This document shows, piece by piece, positions 54,336 through 62,491 of a DNA stretch of 64,000 nucleotides. This stretch comes from Ilumatobacteraceae bacterium (lineage in GTDB: Bacteria; Actinomycetota; Acidimicrobiia; Acidimicrobiales; Ilumatobacteraceae). A program made the position numbers and the translations under genes. The first letter of the stretch is position 1. Every line of letters begins with the position of its first letter. Below the pieces are notes generated by a model. It had not been told where the DNA came from and made no database searches. It worked only from the letters and a program-made list of their open reading frames with translations. The stretch spans positions 1 through 64,000 of the forward strand of contig SHUT01000006.1 of the NCBI GenBank assembly GCA_009691255.1, in the 5' to 3' direction.

Positions 54336-54341
54336 TAGACT
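54336..54341 (+). promoter_or_regulatory. -10 box of ppdK (leaderless)
   Basis: TAGACT, 6 nt before the GTG start at 54348. Confidence 0.5.
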
Positions 54342-54347
54342 TTATGG

Positions 54348-57029
54348 GTGCCTTACGTCTTTGCCTTTGATCATAAATACCGCCGTGCCCCAATGGAACT
54401 CAAAGATCTCCTCGGTGGTAAGGGTGCCAACCTCGCCGAAATGATGAGCGTGCTCAAGTTGCCAGTGCCACACGGGTTCACCATCACCACCGACGCTTGT
54501 CGCGACTATATGCATGGCGGATGGCCCAAGTCCCTCGACAAAGAAATTGCTCTCCATGTAGCATCACTCGAGCGCAAAATGCGTCGTGGCCTTGGTGATG
54601 CAACAGACCCATTGTTGGTCTCGGTGCGATCAGGTGCCAAGTTTTCAATGCCCGGGATGATGGACACGGTTCTCAACTTAGGCCTTAATGACAAAAGCGT
54701 CAAAGGTCTGGCAATCTCAACCAACAATGAGCGTTTTGCCTATGACTCGTATCGTCGATTTATTTCGATGTATGGGCGCATTGTTTTAGGCATTGACGGT
54801 GAAAAATTCGAGCATGCTCTTGAAGCCGCAAAAGCCAAGTGCAATGCCAAGACCGATGCCGATGTTCCTGCTGACGCTCTCAAAGATCTGTGTGAGCAAT
54901 TTAAAGCAACTGTTGCTGCCCAAAGTGGTAAACCGTTTCCCCAAGACCCAACCAAACAATTGCGAGGCGCAGTTGAGGCGGTATTTCGGTCCTGGAACGG
55001 CCCACGCGCAATTGCTTACCGTGTTCGCGAAAAAATAAGTCATGATCTTGGCACTGCCGTCAATGTGCAGGCCATGGTCTTTGGTAACCGTGACGACAAT
55101 TCCGGAACAGGCGTTGGCTTTACGCGCAATGCCGCAACCGGAGCCAACAAACCATACGGCGACTTCTTGGTCAATGCCCAAGGAGAAGACGTTGTTGCAG
55201 GTATTCGCAATACCGAAGACCTTGATGCAATGAAAAAGAAGTTTCCGGTAATTCACGCCGAATTGATGGCAATCTTTGTTCGGTTAGAAAAGCACTACAA
55301 AGATATGTGCGATACCGAGTTCACTATCGAGCAAGGCAAGCTCTGGATGTTGCAAACTCGTGTCGGCAAGCGAACAGGTGCGGCCGCACTCAAAATGGCA
55401 GTTGACATGACCAAGTTGTCTGCGCCAAAGGGTGGCTGGAAAATCAGCAAGCGCGAAGCCTTAATGCGCGTCACTGCTGATCATTTAGATCAAGTATTGC
55501 ATCCACAGTTTGCTAACAAAGGAAAAGTATTAGCCAAGGGTTTAGCGGCATCACCAGGTGCAGCAGTCGGCAAAGTTTATTTCACCGCAGATGATGCTGT
55601 TGATGCTGCTGATCGCGGCGAAGCAATTATTTTGGTACGCAGCGAAACCAGCCCTGAAGATGTTCATGGCATGATGGTTGCCAAAGGCATCTTGACTGCG
55701 CGCGGTGGCCTCGTAAGTCACGCCGCTGTTGTTGCGCGTGGTTGGGGAACCCCTGCGATTGTGGGTGCCGACATGGTCAAGATTGATGGTAAAACGTTCT
55801 CTGTTGGCGATATCACGGTCAAAGAGGGTGACGTAATTTCTCTTGACGGTACAACCGGTGAAGTTGTGCTCGGAGAACTTCGCCTTGAAGCAGCAGAACC
55901 TCCCAAAGAGTTCAAAACTATTCTCAAGTGGGCTGACGAAGTACGCAAGGGCAAACTAGATGTGCGCGCCAACGCCGACACCGCAGAAGACGCAGACAAA
56001 GCGCGCGAACTCGGGGCTCAAGGAATCGGGCTATGCCGCACAGAGCACATGTTCTTGGCTCCTGACAGACTGCCGGTCGTTCGCAGAATGATTTTGGCAA
56101 ATACACCAGAAGAAGAAACAAAAGCTCTTGAAGAATTGCGCCAAGTACAAAAAGCAGACTTCGCTGGTTTGTTGCGCTCTATGTCTGGCTTGCCTGTAAC
56201 CATTCGCTTGCTCGATCCTCCGTTGCATGAATTCTTGCCCCGAGTAGACGAACTTGAAATCAAAAAAGCCGTTTCTGGTCTTAGTCCTCAAGAAGAAGAC
56301 CTCTTGAAAGCAGCACACAGTTGGGCTGAGTTCAACCCAATGCTGGGAACCCGCGGCGTGCGACTCGGCGTGGTCAAGCCTGGTTTATACGCGATGCAGG
56401 TGAGAGCACTAATGGAAGCGGCTGATGAAGTGGCATCAGAAGGCTACAAACCAGTGATTGAAGTCATGATTCCGCTCACAGTGACGCGAGAAGAAATGGC
56501 CCTTGCTCGCAGTTGGGTCGAAGAAGTTCTCGCAGATATAAATTCTCGCCCAGTTCCCAAATCTAAAAAAGGTTCTAAGCGTGTAGTGAGACCAAAAGTG
56601 ACAATAGGCACAATGATCGAAACTCCTCGTGCTGCGCTTCGTGCCGATGAGCTTGCAGAAGTTTCAGATTTCTTTAGTTTTGGCACGAACGACCTTACTC
56701 AGATGACATTTGGCTTTAGTCGTGACGACATTGAGAGCCGCATGATGCCTGCATACCTAGAGGCTGGTTTGCTTAAGCGCAATCCGTTTGAAACCATTGA
56801 TCAAACAGGCGTCGGCGAACTCGTTGAGATTGCGGCCAAACGTGGTCGCAAGGTAAAGCGCGGAATGAAACTTGGCGTTTGCGGGGAGCACGGTGGTGAC
56901 CCCGAATCAATCGGATTATTTTATCGTGCGGGTCTTGACTATGTCAGTTGCTCCCCGTATCGGGTTCCGATTGCAAGACTGTCTGCCGCGCAGGCAGTCA
57001 TCGGCGGAAACAAGTCCGACACCAAGTAA
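54348..57029 (+). CDS. ppdK: Pyruvate, phosphate dikinase
   Basis: An 893-residue dikinase interconverting pyruvate plus ATP plus phosphate with PEP plus AMP plus pyrophosphate. The N-terminal ATP-grasp domain starts LKDLLGGKGANLAEM and includes NLGLNDKSVKGL. The phospho-His domain reads ILTARGGLVSHAAVVARGWGTPAIVG near residue 455. The C-terminal PEP barrel has GIGLCRTEHMF and ends with VCGEHGGDPESIGLFYRAGLDYVSCSPYRVPIARL, where the catalytic Cys lies. An insert rich in Lys (RPVPKSKKGSKRVVRPK) lies near residue 745. It allows gluconeogenesis or pyrophosphate-linked glycolysis. Confidence 0.97.
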   Translation: MPYVFAFDHKYRRAPMELKDLLGGKGANLAEMMSVLKLPVPHGFTITTDACRDYMHGGWPKSLDKEIALHVASLERKMRRGLGDATDPLLVSVRSGAKFSMPGMMDTVLNLGLNDKSVKGLAISTNNERFAYDSYRRFISMYGRIVLGIDGEKFEHALEAAKAKCNAKTDADVPADALKDLCEQFKATVAAQSGKPFPQDPTKQLRGAVEAVFRSWNGPRAIAYRVREKISHDLGTAVNVQAMVFGNRDDNSGTGVGFTRNAATGANKPYGDFLVNAQGEDVVAGIRNTEDLDAMKKKFPVIHAELMAIFVRLEKHYKDMCDTEFTIEQGKLWMLQTRVGKRTGAAALKMAVDMTKLSAPKGGWKISKREALMRVTADHLDQVLHPQFANKGKVLAKGLAASPGAAVGKVYFTADDAVDAADRGEAIILVRSETSPEDVHGMMVAKGILTARGGLVSHAAVVARGWGTPAIVGADMVKIDGKTFSVGDITVKEGDVISLDGTTGEVVLGELRLEAAEPPKEFKTILKWADEVRKGKLDVRANADTAEDADKARELGAQGIGLCRTEHMFLAPDRLPVVRRMILANTPEEETKALEELRQVQKADFAGLLRSMSGLPVTIRLLDPPLHEFLPRVDELEIKKAVSGLSPQEEDLLKAAHSWAEFNPMLGTRGVRLGVVKPGLYAMQVRALMEAADEVASEGYKPVIEVMIPLTVTREEMALARSWVEEVLADINSRPVPKSKKGSKRVVRPKVTIGTMIETPRAALRADELAEVSDFFSFGTNDLTQMTFGFSRDDIESRMMPAYLEAGLLKRNPFETIDQTGVGELVEIAAKRGRKVKRGMKLGVCGEHGGDPESIGLFYRAGLDYVSCSPYRVPIARLSAAQAVIGGNKSDTK

Positions 57030-57049
57030 TCAAGTAGACTAAATCCATC

Positions 57050-58018
57050 ATGTTGATGTTGGGTGCCAAAGTAGATCTCAACATAAATCCATGGCACTGG
57101 TTTTTATTAATTGGTCTACTGGGTTCTTTGTTATTGATTGACATTCTTGTAGTGCATCGCACGGCACACGTGGTGAAGCCCAAAGAAGCTGCGATCGAAA
57201 CTGTGGCGTGGGTGTCAATCGGACTGCTTTTCGGCGCATGGATTGCCTATGAGTTCGGCAAACATGCCGCGGGAGAATACATCAGTGGGTACTTGATCGA
57301 AGAAAGTCTCAGCATTGACAACGTCTTTGTATGGGCTGTACTGTTTTCTCACTTTAAGGTTCCGCCTCAGTATCAGCACCGGGTTCTGTTCTGGGGAATC
57401 TTTGGGGCTTTCATCATGCGACTTGGCTTTATTTTTGCTGGTGTTGCAATTATTGATACTTTTAAAATTTCACTCATTGTCTTTGGTCTTTTTTTGGCAT
57501 ACACCGGAGTGCGGTTATTGCGAAGCGGCGATGAAGAGTTCGACCCCCAAAAAAGCAAAATCTTAAGAGCCTTTCATCGGGTGGTGCCAAGCACCGATGT
57601 CCTGGATGGTCAAAAACTTTTCACGGTTGTCAATGCCAAGAGGCTGGCAACACCACTCCTGGCAGTACTTGTCATGGTGGAACTTTCTGACATTATCTTT
57701 GCTGTCGACTCAGTGCCAGCAGTCTTGTCGGTGACAAAAGAGCAATATGTTGCTTTTGCGTCGAACGCCTTTGCAATCATGGGGCTCAGGGCCCTCTACT
57801 TCTTGGTGGCTGGCATGAGGGACCGTTTTCAGTATCTACAAACCGGGCTTGGAGTTATTCTGGTCTTCGTAGGAGCCAAGATGGTGTGGTCGTATTCGGA
57901 TCATCATCTACCTATTGGGCTGTCATTAGCTGTCATTGTGCTCGTGCTCGCAGGTTCTGTTTTTGCGTCAATCAAGTGGGGCACACCCCCTACCAACGAG
58001 GACACGCCGAAGCATTAG
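57050..58018 (+). CDS. TerC-family integral membrane protein
   Basis: A 322-residue membrane protein with about nine helices. YLIEESLSIDNVFVWAVLFSHFKVPPQYQHRVLFWGI and VELSDIIFAVDSVPAVLSV are the family's conserved acidic, metal-binding helices. Relatives are linked to metal efflux or metallation of exported proteins; tellurite resistance should not be assumed. TAGACT lies 9 nt before the ATG. dnaG starts about 10 nt after its stop, so they may be co-transcribed. Confidence 0.92.
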   Translation: MLMLGAKVDLNINPWHWFLLIGLLGSLLLIDILVVHRTAHVVKPKEAAIETVAWVSIGLLFGAWIAYEFGKHAAGEYISGYLIEESLSIDNVFVWAVLFSHFKVPPQYQHRVLFWGIFGAFIMRLGFIFAGVAIIDTFKISLIVFGLFLAYTGVRLLRSGDEEFDPQKSKILRAFHRVVPSTDVLDGQKLFTVVNAKRLATPLLAVLVMVELSDIIFAVDSVPAVLSVTKEQYVAFASNAFAIMGLRALYFLVAGMRDRFQYLQTGLGVILVFVGAKMVWSYSDHHLPIGLSLAVIVLVLAGSVFASIKWGTPPTNEDTPKH

Positions 58019-58027
58019 TGTTTGACA

Positions 58028-59770
58028 ATGGGCATTGTTGACGACGACATCGAGAGAGTGCGCGTTGCCATCTCGATCGTCGATGTAGTTAGCGAGTATG
58101 TCACCCTCAGGCGAGTCGGCAGGAGCCTTGTTGGTTTGTGCCCTTTTCATTCTGAAAAATCTGGTTCATTTAATGTTCGCGAAGACACTGGTCGGTTCAA
58201 GTGCTTCGGATGCGACACCGGTGGCGATGTTTTTAAATTCATTCAGGACATTGAGCATCTCGACTTTGTTGCGTCCGTTGAACGACTTGCTCTGAGGGCG
58301 GGCGTCGAACTGCACTACACCACGGGTCCAGGCGCTGGCAAAGATCGCAAACGCCGCCAACAACTTCTTGAGGTAATGGAAAAAGCAGTTGCGTGGTATG
58401 AGAAGCGACTCCTAGAGAGCCCAGACGGCAGAGCTGCTCGTGATTACTTGCGATCTCGGGGCATCTCGGGCGACATCGCTCGACAGTTTCGTTTGGGCTG
58501 GGCTCCTGACGATTGGGACACGCTGTGTCGCGAGATCGGAGTAGCCGATGATCTTTTGCGTGAAGTCGGACTTGGTTTCACCAACAAGCGTGGTCGCATG
58601 CAGGATTCTTTTCGTGCTCGGGTGTTGTTCCCGATTTTTGACGAGACGGGTGTGCCTGTTGCCTTTGGTGGTCGGGTGTTGCCGGGTAGCGATGATCCAG
58701 CAAAATACAAGAACTCAAGCGAGACTCCGATTTATGCCAAGTCGCGCACCCTGTATGGTGTCAACTGGGCAAAGAACGACATCGTCAAAGCCGACACCGT
58801 TGTGGTCTGTGAGGGCTATACCGACGTCATTGGCTTTCATCGCTCGGGGGTGGGCATCGCTGTGGCTACATGCGGAACTGCATTAACAGAAGATCATGTG
58901 CGTTTGCTCAAGCGATTCGCCACAAAAGTTGTTCTTGCATTTGATGCCGACTCCGCAGGTCAAGGCGCAGCCGCACGTTTTTATGAATGGGAAAAGCGAT
59001 ACGACGTGCAAGTTTCTGTTGCGCGATTTCCACAGGGCAAAGACCCCGGCGACCTAGCGTCAAGCAATCCAGATGCACTTCGCGACGCTGTCTCTGGAGC
59101 AACACCATTTTTGGGATTCCGAGTGCAACGCGCTCTCAATGCCGGAAACATTAAGACCCCTGAAGGTCGCGCCCGCACCGCAGAGTCCGCCATCATGATC
59201 ATCAACGAGCACCCAGACATCAACGTGAGGCGATTGTATGCGAGTGAAGTAGCCATGTTCACAACACTTCCTGCACAAGACATGGTGCGCATGGTCGAAC
59301 GCGGAGGCAGTGCACGAGTTGTCGTGGCAACCCCCGTGCGCCAGCGCCCCCAGGGAGCAGGTTTCGTCGCACTCACAATGCTCATTCATCGCTGGAACGA
59401 CATAGCCCCTTGGCTAGTAGAGGCACTCTTTGTCCAAGACACTTATCGCGAAGCATTTAAGGCCATTGTTGAGGCTGACGGCAATGTTGAGGCTGCATTA
59501 TTACTCGTCGAGGGCGAAGCCCGAGACATTATTGAGCGAGCAGCCGTGTCTGATTTTGAGACAGACCCAATTCTAGAATCTCGCGCATTGTTGGCTGCTG
59601 CAGTTCGTCGTGAGTTGGCCCAACGTGTGCACATCACCGACGCTGATGAGATTCGTCAAGACCGTCAAGCCCGAATCACTCTGTCTGATTTCGATGATCC
59701 TCGTAAAGCCAATGACGCTGCAGTGCAGTTGTTACAGTGGCTGACAAGTCGCACAACTTCAGCAGCATGA
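58028..59770 (+). CDS. dnaG: DNA primase
   Basis: A 580-residue primase. The CHC2 zinc finger is CPFHSEKSGSFNVREDTGRFKCFGC near residue 38. The TOPRIM core has the Glu in VVVCEGYTDVIGF and the DxD in VLAFDADSAGQ. The C-terminal helicase-binding part is present but short, so the protein is smaller than the 600-640 residues of many DnaGs. ATG 58028 is chosen because the family starts at MGIVDDDIERVR; the track's TTG 58022 adds two residues. rpoD overlaps its stop by 4 nt (ATGA). Confidence 0.96.
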   Translation: MGIVDDDIERVRVAISIVDVVSEYVTLRRVGRSLVGLCPFHSEKSGSFNVREDTGRFKCFGCDTGGDVFKFIQDIEHLDFVASVERLALRAGVELHYTTGPGAGKDRKRRQQLLEVMEKAVAWYEKRLLESPDGRAARDYLRSRGISGDIARQFRLGWAPDDWDTLCREIGVADDLLREVGLGFTNKRGRMQDSFRARVLFPIFDETGVPVAFGGRVLPGSDDPAKYKNSSETPIYAKSRTLYGVNWAKNDIVKADTVVVCEGYTDVIGFHRSGVGIAVATCGTALTEDHVRLLKRFATKVVLAFDADSAGQGAAARFYEWEKRYDVQVSVARFPQGKDPGDLASSNPDALRDAVSGATPFLGFRVQRALNAGNIKTPEGRARTAESAIMIINEHPDINVRRLYASEVAMFTTLPAQDMVRMVERGGSARVVVATPVRQRPQGAGFVALTMLIHRWNDIAPWLVEALFVQDTYREAFKAIVEADGNVEAALLLVEGEARDIIERAAVSDFETDPILESRALLAAAVRRELAQRVHITDADEIRQDRQARITLSDFDDPRKANDAAVQLLQWLTSRTTSAA

Positions 59771-61002
59771 CAAAAAAATTCACGATACCCACGCCACCTG
59801 ATGGAGTAGTGCCTACTGATTGGTTGTCATTGCTTGCGTCATGCGATGAAGAAGGACAAATCGATCAAGACGACATCGTTCAGGTGTTGCGAAATGTTGT
59901 TCTCACTGAAGACATGCTGACTTCGGTCACCAAAGTTCTTGAAGATGCTGGATACGTCATCAAAAGTGAAACCGAAACCGACGCCGAAACCGAAACCGAC
60001 GCCGAAACCGAAACCGAAACCGAAACTAACACCACTGCGTCAGTGCCTACCCAGAAGACCACTTCTAAATCAATCACTATATCTATTGGCGACACAGTTG
60101 GTCTGTATTTGCGCGAAATTGGTCAGGTGCAATTGCTTACGGTCGAAGACGAGCGTCGGCTCGGCAAAGCAATTCAATTAGGACTGCAAGCAGAGGCAAC
60201 TGAGCTGCCAGAAGGTGCATCACTGCGCGAACGACGAGATCGACGAGGCGTGATACAAGAGGGAGAAAAAGCGGTTCAAGAAATGATCAAAGCCAACTTG
60301 CGGCTAGTTGTTTCTATTGCCCGTCGGTATGTCGGGCGCGATCTACAGTTAGCCGATCTTATTCAAGAGGGCAATATCGGACTGATGCGTGCAGCCAAAA
60401 AATACGACTGGGAAAAAGGTTTTAAGTTCTCGACATATTCCACATGGTGGATCCGTCAGGCCATGATGCGCGCAATGACCGAGCAAGGGCGCACGATCCG
60501 TATTCCTGGAAACATTGTCGGAGAAACAAACCGACTTAACAGAGCACAACGAGAACTTGTGATGGAACTCAAACGAGAGCCAACCATCGAAGAACTCGCT
60601 GTAAGAACATTTCTTGAACCATATAAAATTTCTGAGTTGATGCAACTCTCTACCGTCACGATGAGTCTTGATGCGCCATTATCTCAAGACGAAGACAGCT
60701 CCGCTGGTTATGAGCGGGTGTATGACGACGAGCAAGAGACGCCGCTCGACATCGCTGAACGTCAGCAACTAACTGAGATCATTCAATCAGAGCTATCAAA
60801 TTTGCCCGAACGAGATCGGCGTATTCTTGAAAAACGATTTGGTATCGGTATTGATAATGTCGTTCCGCGCACACTTGATGATGTGGCCGAAGAAGAAGGC
60901 GTCACTCGGGAGCGCATTCGCCAGATTGAGCAAAAGACCCTGGCACGGCTTAGGCACCCAAACAACAGCCTAAAACTTCGAGGATTGATCGACGAAGCCT
61001 GA
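59767..61002 (+). CDS. rpoD: Primary RNA polymerase sigma factor
   Basis: A 411-residue sigma-70 factor. Region 1.2 starts at SIGDTVGLYLREIGQVQLL; region 2 has LADLIQEGNIGLMRAAKKYDWEKGFKFSTYSTWWIRQAMMRAM for -10 recognition; region 4 has TLDDVAEEEGVTRERIRQIEQKTLARLRHP for -35 binding. A short N-terminal domain (DIVQVLRNVVLTEDMLTSVTKVLEDAGY) resembles sigma region 1.1 of actinobacteria. An acidic repeat of Glu-Thr and Asp-Ala pairs joins it to region 1.2. The dnaG-rpoD pair is the common macromolecular-synthesis arrangement. ATG 59767 overlaps the dnaG stop. Confidence 0.96.
   Translation: MTKKFTIPTPPDGVVPTDWLSLLASCDEEGQIDQDDIVQVLRNVVLTEDMLTSVTKVLEDAGYVIKSETETDAETETDAETETETETNTTASVPTQKTTSKSITISIGDTVGLYLREIGQVQLLTVEDERRLGKAIQLGLQAEATELPEGASLRERRDRRGVIQEGEKAVQEMIKANLRLVVSIARRYVGRDLQLADLIQEGNIGLMRAAKKYDWEKGFKFSTYSTWWIRQAMMRAMTEQGRTIRIPGNIVGETNRLNRAQRELVMELKREPTIEELAVRTFLEPYKISELMQLSTVTMSLDAPLSQDEDSSAGYERVYDDEQETPLDIAERQQLTEIIQSELSNLPERDRRILEKRFGIGIDNVVPRTLDDVAEEEGVTRERIRQIEQKTLARLRHPNNSLKLRGLIDEA
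59968..60027 (+). repeat. Hexamer tandem repeat in rpoD
   Basis: Ten in-frame hexamers, GAAACC with two GACGCC variants, in the order two-one, two-one, four. They encode a run of ET and DA pairs between regions 1.1 and 1.2. Perfect hexamer units make copy-number change by slippage likely without a frameshift. Confidence 0.85.
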
Positions 61003-61024
61003 TGCGATCGTCAGGAAATGTGTT

Positions 61025-61040
61025 GGCAGGCGCGGCTGCC
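61025..61040. other. Hairpin GGCAG/CTGCC after rpoD
   Basis: A 5-bp stem with a 6-nt GC-rich loop, 22 nt after the rpoD stop; no T-run follows. It could slow transcription or be chance. Confidence 0.25.
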
Positions 61041-61074
61041 ACTAGAGTGAATACGCCATAACACGGGCATGTTT

Positions 61075-61090
61075 AGACGGTTCGCCGTCT
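61075..61090. terminator. Hairpin AGACGG-TTCG-CCGTCT between rpoD and tRNA-Asn
   Basis: A perfect 6-bp stem capped by a TTCG tetraloop, 15 nt before tRNA-Asn. A weak intrinsic terminator for dnaG-rpoD is likely, although no proper T-run follows; a processing signal is the alternative. Confidence 0.45.
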
Positions 61091-61105
61091 GTCGCGCTCG
61101 TCCTT

Positions 61106-61178
61106 TCCGGGGTAGCTCAGTTGGCAGAGCAACGGACTGTTAATCCGTTTGTCGTGGGTTCGAGCCCCACCCCCGGAG
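61106..61178 (+). tRNA. tRNA-Asn (anticodon GTT)
   Basis: A 73-nt cloverleaf: acceptor TCCGGGG/CCCCGGA, D stem GCTC/GAGC, anticodon stem ACGGA/TCCGT with loop CTGTTAA (GTT), T stem GTGGG/CCCAC with loop TTCGAGC, discriminator G. No CCA encoded. A second tRNA gene follows 15 nt on. Confidence 0.96.
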
Positions 61179-61193
61179 CTTTCCCCGATTCGC

Positions 61194-61270
<77 letters not shown>

Positions 61271-61278
61271 CGGGGTAC

Positions 61279-61311
61279 GCACCTAAGTCCGATGTTTTGT
61301 GCACCTAAGTC
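61279..61311 (+). repeat. Two GCACCTAAGTC repeats, 22-bp period
   Basis: Identical 11-mers at 61279-61289 and 61301-61311, two helical turns apart, directly after the tRNA. Possibly a protein-binding site for the element carrying the GIY-YIG gene. Confidence 0.5.
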
Positions 61312-61372
61312 GGTCGCGTCGCGCAACAGTTCTTAGTACGGCCAGAGTTGTCAGTGTTGCCCGTATTTGCAC

Positions 61373-61394
61373 CCAGTTAGTAAACAGTCGCATT
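61373..61394 (+). repeat. 22-bp imperfect direct repeat, left copy
   Basis: CCAGTTAGTAAACAGTCGCATT matches 62353-62374 at 18 of 22 positions. The pair brackets the small ORF and the GIY-YIG gene. Confidence 0.55.
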
Positions 61395-61458
61395 GACTTC
61401 TGCTAGCAAGCGAGACGCAAGACAAACTGGTGCATAAGGGAGTCTGAGCAGTACAGTC

Positions 61459-61590
61459 ATGTACATGACAGATGCCCCGCAAGCGAACACTGCTACCTCT
61501 CTGGTTGCTAACTGTATTTGCGAGGAAGGTCTTAAGACTTGGCTCACTAACCTCATATTTGAGCAGACCTACAATGGTGAAGCGGCATGA
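61459..61590 (+). CDS. Hidden 43-aa ORF overlapping the GIY-YIG gene
   Basis: A 43-codon frame not in the ORF track, starting MYMTDAPQANTATSLV and ending FEQTYNGEAA. Its TGA overlaps the next ATG as ATGA, the coupling used throughout this genome. The product is acidic with two cysteines (NCICEEG) and a hydrophobic-charged helix (LKTWLTNLIFEQ). AAGGGAG is 16 nt upstream of the ATG, rather far. No family recognised. The layout, small acidic protein then nuclease-fold protein, recalls antitoxin-toxin or regulator-nuclease pairs, but that is only an analogy. Confidence 0.5.
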   Translation: MYMTDAPQANTATSLVANCICEEGLKTWLTNLIFEQTYNGEAA

Positions 61591-62351
61591 GTCCTGAACT
61601 ACGCGAAGAACTTGCTAGCGCATTGCGCAACAATGACGGGCAACTTGGCAAGGTGTTCGCTCTGCTTGAAGAGGGCGAGACCACCAACCGCGAGTTTGTC
61701 GAAGGTGGTGCTGCTGCTAACGAAGGGGCCGTTGGGAACCTGAGGCGGGTAATCAAGACTGTCCTTGAGGGAAACCCACCGAAGGCTCCGTCAAGGGCAC
61801 TCGGCGCTCGGAGTAGCATCGGCGGGCTTCTTCGCGACAATCCGGGTCTGAGCACCGCCGCCCGCGAGTATCTCGTGCGTTTGCGCGATGAGCTTGAAGT
61901 AATTGCAACGGACAGCAAAGCGATTGAAGAAGAAGACAAGGACCTAGAACGTGCATCAATAGAGATGGAGAAGTCGCTAGAGGAACTGCCTGGGGTCTAT
62001 GTCTTCACACTTCCGTCGTTCTATCGCACGGTGCAGAAAACTGATCCGGATCGCCACTGGTTAAAGGTAGGCAATACCGATCGTGCTGCTGGCGTGCGAA
62101 TAGGCGAGCAGATGCGCGCAACCGGGCTCCCCGAAGATCCTTGGATAGCGCGCGTATATCGCCATCCTGTTCTCGACCCTAGAGAACTTGAATCACAGTT
62201 CCATCGGCTGCTGACGGCCGCTGGCCATTCCCGGGCATCTGGGAAACACTCAGGTCGTGAATGGTACGCAACCAATCTTGAGTTCCTAGACGCAATCGGC
62301 TCCGCTCTAGGTTGCGTGATTTCAGAGAATCACTCACCTGAGGATCTCTAG
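61587..62351 (+). CDS. GIY-YIG / T5orf172-like domain protein
   Basis: A 254-residue two-part protein. Residues 1-135 are charged and helical with a probable coiled coil (RDELEVIATDSKAIEEEDKDLERASIEMEKSLEEL). The C-terminal 115 residues fit the T5orf172/MUG113 branch of the GIY-YIG superfamily: PGVYVFTLPSFYR (GVYVF at the GIY position), HWLKVGNT (KVG at the YIG position), RIGEQMRATGLPEDP, an ELESQFHRLL acidic site and GREWYATNLEFLDAIG. The order of motifs is complete, so nuclease activity is possible. It is flanked by repeats behind a tRNA pair and is not linked to neighbouring housekeeping genes, so it is likely acquired. Confidence 0.72.
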   Translation: MSPELREELASALRNNDGQLGKVFALLEEGETTNREFVEGGAAANEGAVGNLRRVIKTVLEGNPPKAPSRALGARSSIGGLLRDNPGLSTAAREYLVRLRDELEVIATDSKAIEEEDKDLERASIEMEKSLEELPGVYVFTLPSFYRTVQKTDPDRHWLKVGNTDRAAGVRIGEQMRATGLPEDPWIARVYRHPVLDPRELESQFHRLLTAAGHSRASGKHSGREWYATNLEFLDAIGSALGCVISENHSPEDL

Positions 62352-62352
62352 A

Positions 62353-62374
62353 CCAGTTAGCAAACAACCGAATT
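62353..62374 (+). repeat. 22-bp imperfect direct repeat, right copy
   Basis: CCAGTTAGCAAACAACCGAATT, partner of 61373-61394, starting one base after the GIY-YIG stop codon. Confidence 0.55.
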
Positions 62375-62444
62375 TCGATTAGAAATACCCTAAGCGTCAG
62401 GCCTCAAAGCCTGCAGTTACTGGACTAGAGAATTAGGTTCATAC

Positions 62445-62454
62445 CCCACCACGG
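62445..62454 (+). repeat. Direct repeat CCCACCACGG (right copy)
   Basis: Identical to the 10-mer at the tRNA 3' end (61264-61273), 1181 bp downstream; AGGTTC 9 nt before it echoes the tRNA T-arm but with different spacing. Confidence 0.35.
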
Positions 62455-62491
62455 TGAGACAGATGTCAACGTTTGCGTGTTGAATAGTGCA

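Noticed and set aside
57050-58018. Tellurite resistance for the TerC protein
   Set aside because: No other ter genes nearby; the family is broadly tied to metal handling.
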